The translations under genes were made by a program, and so were the position numbers. A DNA stretch of 15,288 nt from an uncultured bacterium (GTDB lineage: Bacteria > Patescibacteriota > Saccharimonadia > Saccharimonadales > Saccharimonadaceae), in the NCBI GenBank assembly GCA_900556165.1, contig USNP01000005.1:1-15288 (forward strand), in the 5' to 3' direction. This document shows, piece after piece, positions 1 through 6,721 of the stretch. Positions within the stretch are counted from its first letter, which is position 1, and each line of letters opens with the position of its first letter. The notes beneath the pieces are model-generated. The model was given only the letters and a program-made list of their open reading frames with translations. It was not told where the DNA came from and made no database searches.

Positions 1-1014
1 AATTAACTCCACTGGTGTTGGATTGGTATTATTCAAAATCGCAAGATAAATACTTACGAAATCCGCCAAAATTGAGCCCCAAAGTACTTGCTCGAGATAA
101 GTTGAACCTTTTAGCTCAATGTTTCGTGCTGCTGGGCGTTTTCCGCTCAAAAGTCTATCTGATATTTCGAAACGCTTTTGAACGCGCGGATGATCTAAAT
201 TACTTCGCAAATTGAAAATTGCAAAAAGTTTTTCAATTGGATGCGAACTCCAACCGATGAATTCGTTATGATTGAATTCTGGATATTCGTTTAAAAAGCT
301 GACGTTTTTAGCGTTTTCATTCCAAGAAATTTTCCATTTATAGGCCAGTGGTGAAAATTCACTCGAACTCAAAAATACTGCACTTCGTCCCGCTGAATAT
401 AATGCAAGCTGTTTGGCATAATTTCGGTCGTTAGAAACGCTTGCAACCCAAGATTCACTCTCTTTTCGCAAAAAATCGGCGTAATGTTCAATTTCTTCGT
501 GCTTTTCATTTGAAATAATTCCAAAATTCACCAAAATTTTCGTTAAAGCGCGAAAATTATAAATCACTGCCATTCGAGGTTGAAGACCGGCTGGTAATTT
601 AACGTGTGCTATTTGATTTTTGCGGGCAATTTCTTCCATTTTTCCGTGCGAAGAAACTGTTGCAATTTGCGCGCCGATCTCAATCGCTTGATTTAGTGCT
701 GAAATTGATTCCTCGGTGTTGCCCGAATACGAACTCGCGATTACTAAAGTATTTTTCAAAACACTTTTTGGCAAATTGTAATTTCGAACAATCTCAATCG
801 GCAAAGAAATCTCATTTTCGAGCCATTTTTTTACGATTAATCCAGCCAGCGCCGATCCTCCCATTCCGGTAATAACGATATTTTTAATCTCGCGTCCGTC
901 GTGCTCTGGCGAAAGAACTTCAGCTTGAAAAAGTGCCTGCTTCCACTGTTCGCTGGCAACCAAAAGCGCATTTTGTGGATCGCGCTGAACCAATAAATTA
1001 AAATTATCTAACAT
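1..1014 (-). CDS. pgi/pmi: Bifunctional phosphoglucose/phosphomannose isomerase (SIS domains), 3' end outside window
   Basis: Translating the minus strand from the ATG at 1014 gives 338 open codons to the window edge. The protein starts MLDNFNLL and shows tandem sugar-isomerase (SIS) features: a glycine-rich GMGGSALAG near residues 50-58, SYSGNTEE near 95-102, and a later block with EYPEFNHNEFIGW carrying the Glu/His pair typical of archaeal-type PGI/PMI. The last visible residues (NNTNPTPVELI) match the usual end of this family, so only a few codons are missing. The enzyme interconverts glucose-6-P, fructose-6-P and mannose-6-P in the cytoplasm. It supplies the same substrate pool as the glucose-6-phosphate dehydrogenase encoded at 9322. 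A GGGTGG ribosome site lies four bases upstream of the ATG. It is divergent from the 1111 gene; I could not assign its own promoter. Confidence 0.9.
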   Translation of the reverse strand, partial: MLDNFNLLVQRDPQNALLVASEQWKQALFQAEVLSPEHDGREIKNIVITGMGGSALAGLIVKKWLENEISLPIEIVRNYNLPKSVLKNTLVIASSYSGNTEESISALNQAIEIGAQIATVSSHGKMEEIARKNQIAHVKLPAGLQPRMAVIYNFRALTKILVNFGIISNEKHEEIEHYADFLRKESESWVASVSNDRNYAKQLALYSAGRSAVFLSSSEFSPLAYKWKISWNENAKNVSFLNEYPEFNHNEFIGWSSHPIEKLFAIFNLRSNLDHPRVQKRFEISDRLLSGKRPAARNIELKGSTYLEQVLWGSILADFVSIYLAILNNTNPTPVELI

Positions 1015-1038
1015 TTCCACCCTTTCGAAAAAATAATC

Positions 1039-1067
1039 TTGATTATGCTTTAATTCTATGATACAAT
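1039..1067 (+). promoter_or_regulatory. Promoter of the 1111 gene
   Basis: TTGATT at 1039-1044 and TACAAT at 1062-1067 are separated by 17 bases. Transcription would start near 1074, giving a leader of about 37 bases that contains the AAGGTGGG ribosome site just upstream of the ATG at 1111. Confidence 0.65.
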
Positions 1068-1110
1068 ATTGTTAATAAAAAGTAAAGTTAATTAACGAAT
1101 AAGGTGGGTT

Positions 1111-1563
1111 ATGGATATTGATACGAATCAAATTAGCAAAATGCCAGTTAGCGACGACCCAGAGCTCGCTAAGATTCTTTCTGGTGTAAATGGTGATGCG
1201 GCCGATGACGGACTTCAATTTGAAGCGCCAGAAATCCCAGAAGCTCCAGAGGAGCCAGAGACTCCAGAAGAAGTTCAGCCGGTTAAAGTTGAACAGCCAG
1301 CACCAGCAATGCCAAGTTTTGGCGGTTTGGATCTAGATGCAATCAAAGGTCGCGCGCTTCAAGATTTGCGACCATTAGTTGAAAAACTAACCGTTTCGAA
1401 TGAAGAAAAGTTCGATATTTATCTTTTGTTCCTTCGTTCGAGCGACGACAACACTTTGATTGAGCCAGCATATAATGCTGCGCGAAACATCGAAGATGAA
1501 ACCAAGCGTGCAAATGCTCTTCTCGATGTGATCAAAGAAATCGATTACTTCAAATCAAAATAA
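1111..1563 (+). CDS. Conserved-looking acidic protein of unknown function
   Basis: A 150-residue protein with no signal peptide or membrane segment. Residues 1-70 are acidic and low in complexity, with a Pro/Glu-rich stretch of repeated PE, PEEP and PETPEE units around 38-62. Residues from about 72 (GLDLDAIKGRALQDLRPLVEKL) to the end look like a compact helical domain. The layout suggests a flexible acidic tail attached to a small folded domain, perhaps a protein-interaction module, but I do not recognise the family and assign no function. The start is well supported: AAGGTGGG precedes the ATG and a good promoter lies at 1039-1067. Two hairpins follow the stop. It stands alone as a single-gene unit. 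Confidence 0.8.
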   Translation: MDIDTNQISKMPVSDDPELAKILSGVNGDAADDGLQFEAPEIPEAPEEPETPEEVQPVKVEQPAPAMPSFGGLDLDAIKGRALQDLRPLVEKLTVSNEEKFDIYLLFLRSSDDNTLIEPAYNAARNIEDETKRANALLDVIKEIDYFKSK

Positions 1564-1571
1564 TTCTGGCA

Positions 1572-1606
1572 AAAAAACTGCGATTCTCCAACTTTCGCAG
1601 TTTTTT
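1572..1606. terminator. Hairpin terminator after the 1111 gene
   Basis: Perfect 12-bp stem (AAAAAACTGCGA at 1572-1583 with TCGCAGTTTTTT at 1595-1606) and an 11-base loop. The A-run before and T-run after make it terminator-like on both strands; on the plus strand it lies 8 bases after the stop of the 1111 gene. Confidence 0.85.
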
Positions 1607-1645
1607 AAAACCTCTATAAAATTGCTAAACTTTCACAATCTCTTT

Positions 1646-1684
1646 AAAATAAAATAAGCCTCTCTGGAAGGCTTATTTTATTTT
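1646..1684. terminator. Hairpin terminator of the surface-protein gene
   Basis: Perfect 16-bp AT-rich stem with a GCC core (1646-1661 with 1669-1684), loop CTCTGGA. It sits 24 bases beyond the minus-strand stop at 1709, between two converging genes. It probably terminates the 1709-4117 transcript and may back up the 1572 hairpin. Confidence 0.8.
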
Positions 1685-1708
1685 GAAAATTAGCTTTTAC
1701 TGATTTTC

Positions 1709-4117
1709 TTAAAATTTGCGCATTTTGCGGTTGCGTCTTTTAGCAAATAGTACTACGACTGGAGAAACGATAAATGATACTAAACCAATCAAAACTGGCA
1801 CAGTTGCTTTATTTTCTTGATTTTGTTCTCGCAAAAATCCGGTTTCTGGTGAATTTAAACGTTGCTTTGCAATTTCAGCATCACGTTTTTTGCGAGCAGC
1901 TTCAAGCTTATCTAATTCGATCTTTGCTTCTTTTGCTTTTATTTTGTCTTTAATATCTTGAAGTTTTTTGGTTAATTCTTTATTCTTAGCTTCATCTTTC
2001 ACTTTCGAAATTAACTCTTCAATTTTCTCAATATCAATAACTGGTAATTCATCTGGTTTAGATTTATTTTCCGCAAGAATATTTTGAGCTTCGTCAATTT
2101 TTAGGCTTGCTTCTTTTTGACGATTTTCCTCAGCTTTTTTAGCCTTTTCGATTGCATTTTTTAAATCTTCAGTAGCTTTTTGAACTTCTTTAATAGTTGG
2201 GTTGTCAGCTTTTTGAACTTCAATAGCTTTTTGAGATTCAGCTTTAACTTCATCTTTTAGCCATTTTGGTGCATTTTCAAAGTTCTTGATTTGTGAATTC
2301 AAGGCTGTTTTATTAGCTCGTAATTCATTCAATGCATTTTCGAGAGCATTAGTTAAATCAATAATTTCAGCTTCAGAAGCAAGATTTTCTGTTGATTTTG
2401 CTAATGCTTCAGCAGTTTTTAATTGAGTTGAAACATTTACATGCTCTGCTGCTTGCATAACTTCTTGAAGTTTCTTTAGCGTTTCTTTTGAGTATTTATC
2501 AATATTTTGAAGATTTATAATTTTATCTACAATATCTTCAAATTTTTGAGCATTTTTAGCATAACGCTCAGCTAGTTTATTAAGTTCTTTAAGATTTGCC
2601 TCTTTAACCGATTGCTCTAAAATTTTACTATTTTCGGTAAAAATATCTTTAAAGTCTTCTAAATTATCAAAATTCTTGTTCATTTCAGGAATTGCATTAG
2701 CTACATCAGCTTTATATTCATTCTCTTGAAGAACAATTTCGGTAATTTTGTTATTTAGGGAGTTAGCCGCATTTGTAACTTGAGTATTAGTTATATCAAA
2801 AGATTGAGTTTTAATGCGATTCGCTTCATTCACCAATTCAGTTGGGATAGCTTTTTTGATATAGTCTGGTTGACTTTCAAAATTCTCAAGAGCTTTCTTC
2901 ACTGGTTCGCGGTTAACAAAAGGTGCTAATAACCTAAACTTAGCGGTTGTTGTATTTCCGAAATCATTTGTCGCTGTAACAGTAATTAAATAATCACCAT
3001 TAATTTGATTTTCTTTATTATTGAAAACTTCTTCCGCATCAGATGTGATAGATGTTATGTTTGAAGTTTGGCTAGTTGCCGTAAAGAAATTACCACCAGC
3101 TTGAGGGCTGTAGTCTCTTTTTAATGAAGTTATAGTATTTTCGTTAAATATTGAATTATCCTGTCTTGGTTTTTCCCAAACCAAAGGTGCATCTTCTTTT
3201 AATGAAATGCTTGTACCATTAAAATTGAAATGTATATTAGGTTTTTCTTCTGAGTTTACATCAATACCTTCAACTGAAGCATAACTTACACTATAATTTT
3301 GGTAAAATTTATTTCCACTTGGTAGAGTGTCTTTATTTTCTGGGATATCAAAACCATAATTACCTTTTAAGATCGGTTTTATAATTTTAACATATCCTCC
3401 ATCTTGTTTTGGATTCCCATCTACATCAACATTAATGAAGTTTTCATTCTCTTTAATCGGCATAATTGTACCATCAAAATTAATGAAAGGATTTTTTAAA
3501 ATTCTCTGACCTTTTTGAGCCTTAATTTTTACATTTGATCTAATTCCCCAAACTCCAGCATGTGGAAGATCCTTGAGAAATGAGAAATCTGTAACATGAT
3601 TATCATGAATCCAAATTAGCCCAACCTGTTTCCAGTTTTTTGTAGCTGACATATCTGAAATACTCGATGAACTCAAATAGGCTTTTTTAATTTTAGTTAG
3701 TGTAGATGCTGCAGAAATATCCTTTAACTCTCTTATTCCATGAACATGAATTGTTTCAAGGTTTGTAAAATACTGAATTCCCTCAAAGTTTTCGAAATTA
3801 CGATAAGGACCATCTGGATTAAATTCGGTTAATTTTTTAGCATCGCCAACCGTAATTGGACTGTCGATATTTCTGGAATTATCAATTTTAATTAAATTTG
3901 AATTTAACGCTCGTTTAAAATTGTTATCTGTAAATTTAATTTCGTAATTATCTGGCGCAGTACTTGGGTCTACAGGGTTAATTGTCGAGGTGTATGCTAA
4001 AGCTTTTGGAAGATTATTTTGATTATTTACCAATTGCAATCCATAATATCCACCACCAAGAGCTAAAACAGCCACACTAATTGCAGGCATTAAAACCTTA
4101 GTATTTTTTACTTTCAT
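1709..4117 (-). CDS. Large secreted, sortase-like anchored surface protein with LRR-like and helical domains
   Basis: An 802-residue protein. Residues 1-41 form a signal peptide (basic start, hydrophobic 9-30, possible cleavage after KALA). About 92-195 looks like an internalin-type leucine-rich region (NLETIHV, LTKIKKAYL, QVGLIWI, DFSFLKDL). About 340-398 ends in an Ig/PKD-like strand (DYLITVTATNDFGNTTTAKF). About 405-755 is Lys/Glu-rich helical stalk containing two similar FE-x2-P-x-aromatic-(I/L)-K modules starting near 413 and 613. The C-terminus has SPETG (756-760), a 12-residue polar spacer, a hydrophobic stretch 773-792 and a basic tail KRRNRKMRKF. This is the layout of a sortase-anchored wall protein, with Ser in place of Leu in LPXTG. 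It may mediate host or surface attachment (inference). GGGAG lies upstream of the ATG. Confidence 0.85.
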   Translation of the reverse strand: MKVKNTKVLMPAISVAVLALGGGYYGLQLVNNQNNLPKALAYTSTINPVDPSTAPDNYEIKFTDNNFKRALNSNLIKIDNSRNIDSPITVGDAKKLTEFNPDGPYRNFENFEGIQYFTNLETIHVHGIRELKDISAASTLTKIKKAYLSSSSISDMSATKNWKQVGLIWIHDNHVTDFSFLKDLPHAGVWGIRSNVKIKAQKGQRILKNPFINFDGTIMPIKENENFINVDVDGNPKQDGGYVKIIKPILKGNYGFDIPENKDTLPSGNKFYQNYSVSYASVEGIDVNSEEKPNIHFNFNGTSISLKEDAPLVWEKPRQDNSIFNENTITSLKRDYSPQAGGNFFTATSQTSNITSITSDAEEVFNNKENQINGDYLITVTATNDFGNTTTAKFRLLAPFVNREPVKKALENFESQPDYIKKAIPTELVNEANRIKTQSFDITNTQVTNAANSLNNKITEIVLQENEYKADVANAIPEMNKNFDNLEDFKDIFTENSKILEQSVKEANLKELNKLAERYAKNAQKFEDIVDKIINLQNIDKYSKETLKKLQEVMQAAEHVNVSTQLKTAEALAKSTENLASEAEIIDLTNALENALNELRANKTALNSQIKNFENAPKWLKDEVKAESQKAIEVQKADNPTIKEVQKATEDLKNAIEKAKKAEENRQKEASLKIDEAQNILAENKSKPDELPVIDIEKIEELISKVKDEAKNKELTKKLQDIKDKIKAKEAKIELDKLEAARKKRDAEIAKQRLNSPETGFLREQNQENKATVPVLIGLVSFIVSPVVVLFAKRRNRKMRKF

Positions 4118-4157
4118 TTATTCTCCCGTTTACTTTATAGTAATTATGTTTATTTTT

Positions 4158-4186
4158 ATTTTATATTATAATTGCAAAAAAATCAA
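4158..4186 (-). promoter_or_regulatory. Promoter of the surface-protein gene
   Basis: On the minus strand TTGATT (4181-4186) and TAAAAT (4158-4163) are 17 bases apart. The expected start near 4151 leaves a leader of about 33 bases carrying GGGAG. The -35 box lies inside the spacer of the plus-strand promoter at 4172-4200. Confidence 0.6.
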
Positions 4187-4200
4187 TATTATGCTAAAAT
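4172..4200 (+). promoter_or_regulatory. Promoter of the 4231 gene
   Basis: TTGCAA (4172-4177), 17-base spacer, TAAAAT (4195-4200) with TGC directly before it as an extended -10. Transcription would begin near 4207, upstream of the AAGGGGTG ribosome site of the 4231 gene. Confidence 0.65.
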
Positions 4201-4230
4201 TAAAATACTTTTCGAAAAGGGGTGAATATA

Positions 4231-4569
4231 ATGAAATCGAAAGCACTTTTAAACAGGTTTGGTAAAACTGATTTGTTTTTTTGGATGGCTGCTACTCTTT
4301 ACACTAAAAGAGTTACTGAGCCAGAAAAATCTAGACTTCTTGCAGATAAATTTAATTTTGAGGAATTAACTCTTGAAATTGTTGTCAATGAGCCTACTGG
4401 AGTTTTTCGAAAGAAGAATTTTTTCTTTGAGTTAAATAATGATAATCTTGAAGAAGCTAAAAAGGCGCTTCAAGAGGGGCAAATTGCAAATTGGTATATT
4501 CGTGAAATTACAGCTTCAGATATTCAATTAAACTCAATTTTTTATAGACAAATTAACCAAACCCTTTAA
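4231..4569 (+). CDS. Small protein of unknown function
   Basis: A 112-residue protein beginning MKSKALLNRFGKTDLFFW. I place the start at the ATG at 4231 because AAGGGGTG (4217-4224) lies at proper spacing; a GTG at 4222 is in frame but sits within that ribosome site. It has no signal peptide and no clear membrane helix. The composition is soluble, mixed alpha/beta by eye (ELTLEIVVNE, KNFFFELNN, ANWYIREITASDI). I recognise no family motif or catalytic signature. It is a single-gene unit with its own promoter and a strong terminator, divergent from the surface-protein gene, with which it shares interleaved promoter elements. Confidence 0.7.
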   Translation: MKSKALLNRFGKTDLFFWMAATLYTKRVTEPEKSRLLADKFNFEELTLEIVVNEPTGVFRKKNFFFELNNDNLEEAKKALQEGQIANWYIREITASDIQLNSIFYRQINQTL

Positions 4570-4572
4570 GTT

Positions 4573-4600
4573 AAACCACTCAAAAGAGTGGTTTTTATTT
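4573..4600 (+). terminator. Terminator of the 4231 gene
   Basis: AAACCACTC (4573-4581), loop AAAA, GAGTGGTTT (4586-4594), followed by a T-rich tail. It starts 3 bases after the stop codon. Confidence 0.9.
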
Positions 4601-4609
4601 TCGAAAATT

Positions 4610-4634
4610 AAAATCACTCGATTTGAGCGATTTT
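4610..4634 (-). terminator. Terminator of the murE-like gene
   Basis: Stem 4610-4619 with 4625-4634 around a 5-base loop. The single A/C mismatch on the plus strand becomes a G-U wobble in the minus-strand transcript, so the hairpin is complete for the murE-like mRNA, whose stop is at 4639; a T-rich run follows on that strand. Confidence 0.75.
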
Positions 4635-4638
4635 TGGG

Positions 4639-5949
4639 TTATTTTCTAAAGATTTCCTGAGCGATTTCGCGCACAATTTGAGTGTCGTTCCAAGGTGTTT
4701 TTTCACCATCAATTACGCGGTAAACTTCATGCCCTAAACCTGTAATTAACACAATATCACCTTTGCCTGCAATCTGTAAAGCTTTTCGAATTGCCTCTTT
4801 TCGATCTGGAATTTCTTGAATATTTGCTGGGAGTTTGTCATTCTTTTTCGAGATTCCGGAGATGATTTCTTCGCGAATTTGTGTGGCATCTTCAGTGTAA
4901 TTTTCTTCATCAGTAATAATAATTCGGTCGGCCAAATCTTGTGCAATTTTCCCCATAATTGGGCGTTTTTCGCGATCTCGGTCGCCACAAGCACCAAAAA
5001 CCAAAATTGTGCGATTTTTCGAAATTTCTTTTGCGGATTTGAGGAGTTTTTCAAGCGCATCTGGTGTGTGAGCATAATCAACAATCGTGTCAAATGGCAA
5101 TCCTGGAGTTGCATATTCGAAACGACCCGAAACACCTTCAAGATTAGCGATTCCCTCTTGAATATCTTTGAGCGAAATCCCTAAAAGATATGCACCCGCC
5201 GCCGCCGCAGTCATATTATAAATGTTAAATTCTCCTGGCAGATTTGTAGCGATTTCAAGTTCAACGTTGTTATCGATTCGAAGGTCAGCCTCGCTCCCCT
5301 TTTTATAGAGCTTGAATTTTTCGATTTTAACATCAGCCGATTCTCCTTCGCCATAAGTGATTTTTTGGCTTTCGGTGGCAAAATTATTGAAATAATCAAA
5401 CCACTCATCATCGACATTTAGAACCACGAGATTTGGATTCATTTCGAAAAGTTTGGCTTTTGCCGCAGCGTAATTTTCCATTGTTTTGTGATAATCAAGA
5501 TGATCTTGCGTGAGGTTTGTCATAATTGCCATCTCGATCGGTACGCCTTCGAATTTATATTGGTCAAGCGCGTGTGAAGTGGCTTCGATTAGTGCGAACT
5601 CAACATCGGCTTTTTTTGCATCGCGGAAGAATTTTTGAAGGCGAGCAACCGTCGCTGTGGTGGAATTTGTATCGTTCACGGTTTGTTTACCTGCGATTTC
5701 GATATTTGCTGTCGAAAACATCGCAGTTCGATAACCTGCTTCTTTCAAGATTTCATTAAGAAAATTAACAGTGGTTGTTTTTCCGTTTGTGCCAGTTACA
5801 GCGATCACGCGAAGGTCGCGCGCAGGATTTCCAAAACGTGCCGAGATTATTTTTGCACGGCTTTTTCGATAAGATTTTTCCAGCCCAACAAGCGCCGATT
5901 TTGGCAAAACTTTGCGAGCAGTTTTCGTTAAATTATTCTTAATGCTCAT
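4639..5949 (-). CDS. murE: MurE-like Mur ligase (UDP-MurNAc-peptide synthase family) with short N-terminus
   Basis: A 436-residue cytoplasmic Mur ligase that would add an amino acid to the growing peptidoglycan stem peptide using ATP. Visible motifs: P-loop TGTNGKTTT (52-60), EATSHALDQ (122-130), NLTQDHLDYH (145-154), the probable carbamylated lysine in YAAAKAKLF (K164), LPGEFNIYN (238-245), DYAHTPDAL (291-299), FGACGDRDREKRPIMG (318-333) and GLGHE (404-408), all typical of MurE. Two things are odd. Only about 50 residues precede the P-loop, against roughly 110 in E. coli MurE, so the usual UDP-binding domain is shortened or absent. The DNPR motif of diaminopimelate-adding enzymes reads EENY (348-351). 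The added amino acid is therefore uncertain. The ATG lies six bases after a -10 box with no Shine-Dalgarno, predicting a leaderless mRNA. Confidence 0.85.
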   Translation of the reverse strand: MSIKNNLTKTARKVLPKSALVGLEKSYRKSRAKIISARFGNPARDLRVIAVTGTNGKTTTVNFLNEILKEAGYRTAMFSTANIEIAGKQTVNDTNSTTATVARLQKFFRDAKKADVEFALIEATSHALDQYKFEGVPIEMAIMTNLTQDHLDYHKTMENYAAAKAKLFEMNPNLVVLNVDDEWFDYFNNFATESQKITYGEGESADVKIEKFKLYKKGSEADLRIDNNVELEIATNLPGEFNIYNMTAAAAGAYLLGISLKDIQEGIANLEGVSGRFEYATPGLPFDTIVDYAHTPDALEKLLKSAKEISKNRTILVFGACGDRDREKRPIMGKIAQDLADRIIITDEENYTEDATQIREEIISGISKKNDKLPANIQEIPDRKEAIRKALQIAGKGDIVLITGLGHEVYRVIDGEKTPWNDTQIVREIAQEIFRK

Positions 5950-5955
5950 AGTTAA

Positions 5956-5984
5956 ATTGTATCACGATTTGGTATGAAGTTCAA
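5956..5984 (-). promoter_or_regulatory. Promoter of the murE-like gene (leaderless)
   Basis: Minus strand TTGAAC (5979-5984), 17-base spacer ending in TGA (extended -10), TACAAT (5956-5961), then six bases to the ATG. The expected first transcribed base is the A of the start codon. Confidence 0.75.
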
Positions 5985-6007
5985 ATATGAGGCGGATTTC
6001 AAAAATA

Positions 6008-6016
6008 TGGTATAAT
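6008..6016 (+). promoter_or_regulatory. Extended -10 promoter of the PRTase-DprA-HAD operon (leaderless)
   Basis: TGG at 6008-6010 directly precedes TATAAT (6011-6016). No good -35 is visible at 17 bases. The ATG at 6023 lies six bases after the -10 box, so the transcript should start at or next to the start codon. This excludes the in-frame ATG at 5987, which is upstream of the promoter. Confidence 0.7.
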
Positions 6017-6022
6017 ATGGAT

Positions 6023-6721
6023 ATGTTGAAGTGTTACACTTTAGATCCGAATAGTTTTTTACACAAAGAAATCGAGGCTTTTTATAGCCATGAATATATC
6101 AAACTTAATTCAGATAATGCAAACAATTTTTCGGGTATGGTCTCGGATGATATTCGCACTTTAAAAAATACTTTTGATAAAGAAATTGACAATATAATGC
6201 TTTCTGCTAAAGATAGCATCCGTACAATTTCCACTACCGATATAAAAGCAATTATTAATAAAAAGAATATTGCTGACCCCGTTGTAGTATGTGTTCCTAG
6301 ATCTAAGGCGAGCTTTTCTGATCAACAATTATTATTTCAAAAAGCTATTTCTGAAGCTGTAAAAAATATTGGGGTGGTAGACGGTTCACGCTATATTAAA
6401 CGAATTAGCGATACAAAAACTACACACTTAATTAGGACTAAAAAAGGCGATATGGGCGGCGATGGAGATCTGCCGTATCCAGGAATAACAAAAAAGACCT
6501 GTCGCTTATGTGGGTCAGTTCGCGGAAGAAATATAATTTTAGTAGATGATATTTATACTAAAACTGTTAATATAGACGAGGATTGTTGCCAATTTTTGCT
6601 CGATAATGGCGCAAATTCGGTTATATTATATACTATTTGTAAAACAGAATTGGAGGTTGAAAATGATATATTCCAAAAATACGCTAGAAAAATTTGCGAA
6701 ATTCACCAAAAAAACAGTTGA
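6023..6721 (+). CDS. Phosphoribosyltransferase-fold protein (ComF/ShosT-like), first gene of cassette
   Basis: A 232-residue protein. The C-terminal half carries a type I phosphoribosyltransferase core: DPVVVCVPRSKASFSDQQ (85-102), as in ComF-like proteins, and a PRPP-loop RNIILVDDIYTKTVNIDED (169-187). The loop has the two acidic residues but TKT where the classical motif has TTG. A CxxC (C160, C163) precedes it and may bind metal. The N-terminal 80 residues are helical and unassigned. Its stop overlaps the next gene, a DprA-like protein, by 59 bases, so expression is coupled. A PRTase next to a DprA-like protein is the composition of the ShosTA anti-phage toxin-antitoxin pair, where the PRTase is the toxin; that role here is inference. 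I chose the ATG at 6023 because the promoter ends at 6016. It could instead be a DNA-uptake accessory protein. Confidence 0.75.
   Translation: MLKCYTLDPNSFLHKEIEAFYSHEYIKLNSDNANNFSGMVSDDIRTLKNTFDKEIDNIMLSAKDSIRTISTTDIKAIINKKNIADPVVVCVPRSKASFSDQQLLFQKAISEAVKNIGVVDGSRYIKRISDTKTTHLIRTKKGDMGGDGDLPYPGITKKTCRLCGSVRGRNIILVDDIYTKTVNIDEDCCQFLLDNGANSVILYTICKTELEVENDIFQKYARKICEIHQKNS

Noticed and set aside
15..872. Plus-strand open frames at 15-215 and 606-872
   Set aside because: They run antisense to the isomerase coding frame, which has clear SIS motifs, and lack ribosome sites or family features.
2100..2300. Repetitive-looking CTTTTTGA/AGCTTTTTG words in the surface gene
   Set aside because: They encode Lys/Glu/Ala-rich heptad-like helix (QKA, EKA) and reflect codon use, not a DNA repeat element.
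4746..5931. Several 68-131 codon open frames on both strands within the Mur ligase gene
   Set aside because: They are out-of-frame shadows with biased, implausible composition; the Mur ligase frame carries all the motifs.
5987..6022. Upstream ATG codons at 5987 and 6017 for the PRTase gene
   Set aside because: The ATG at 5987 lies upstream of the -10 box and would not be transcribed from it; 6017 immediately follows the box and is before the expected transcript start.
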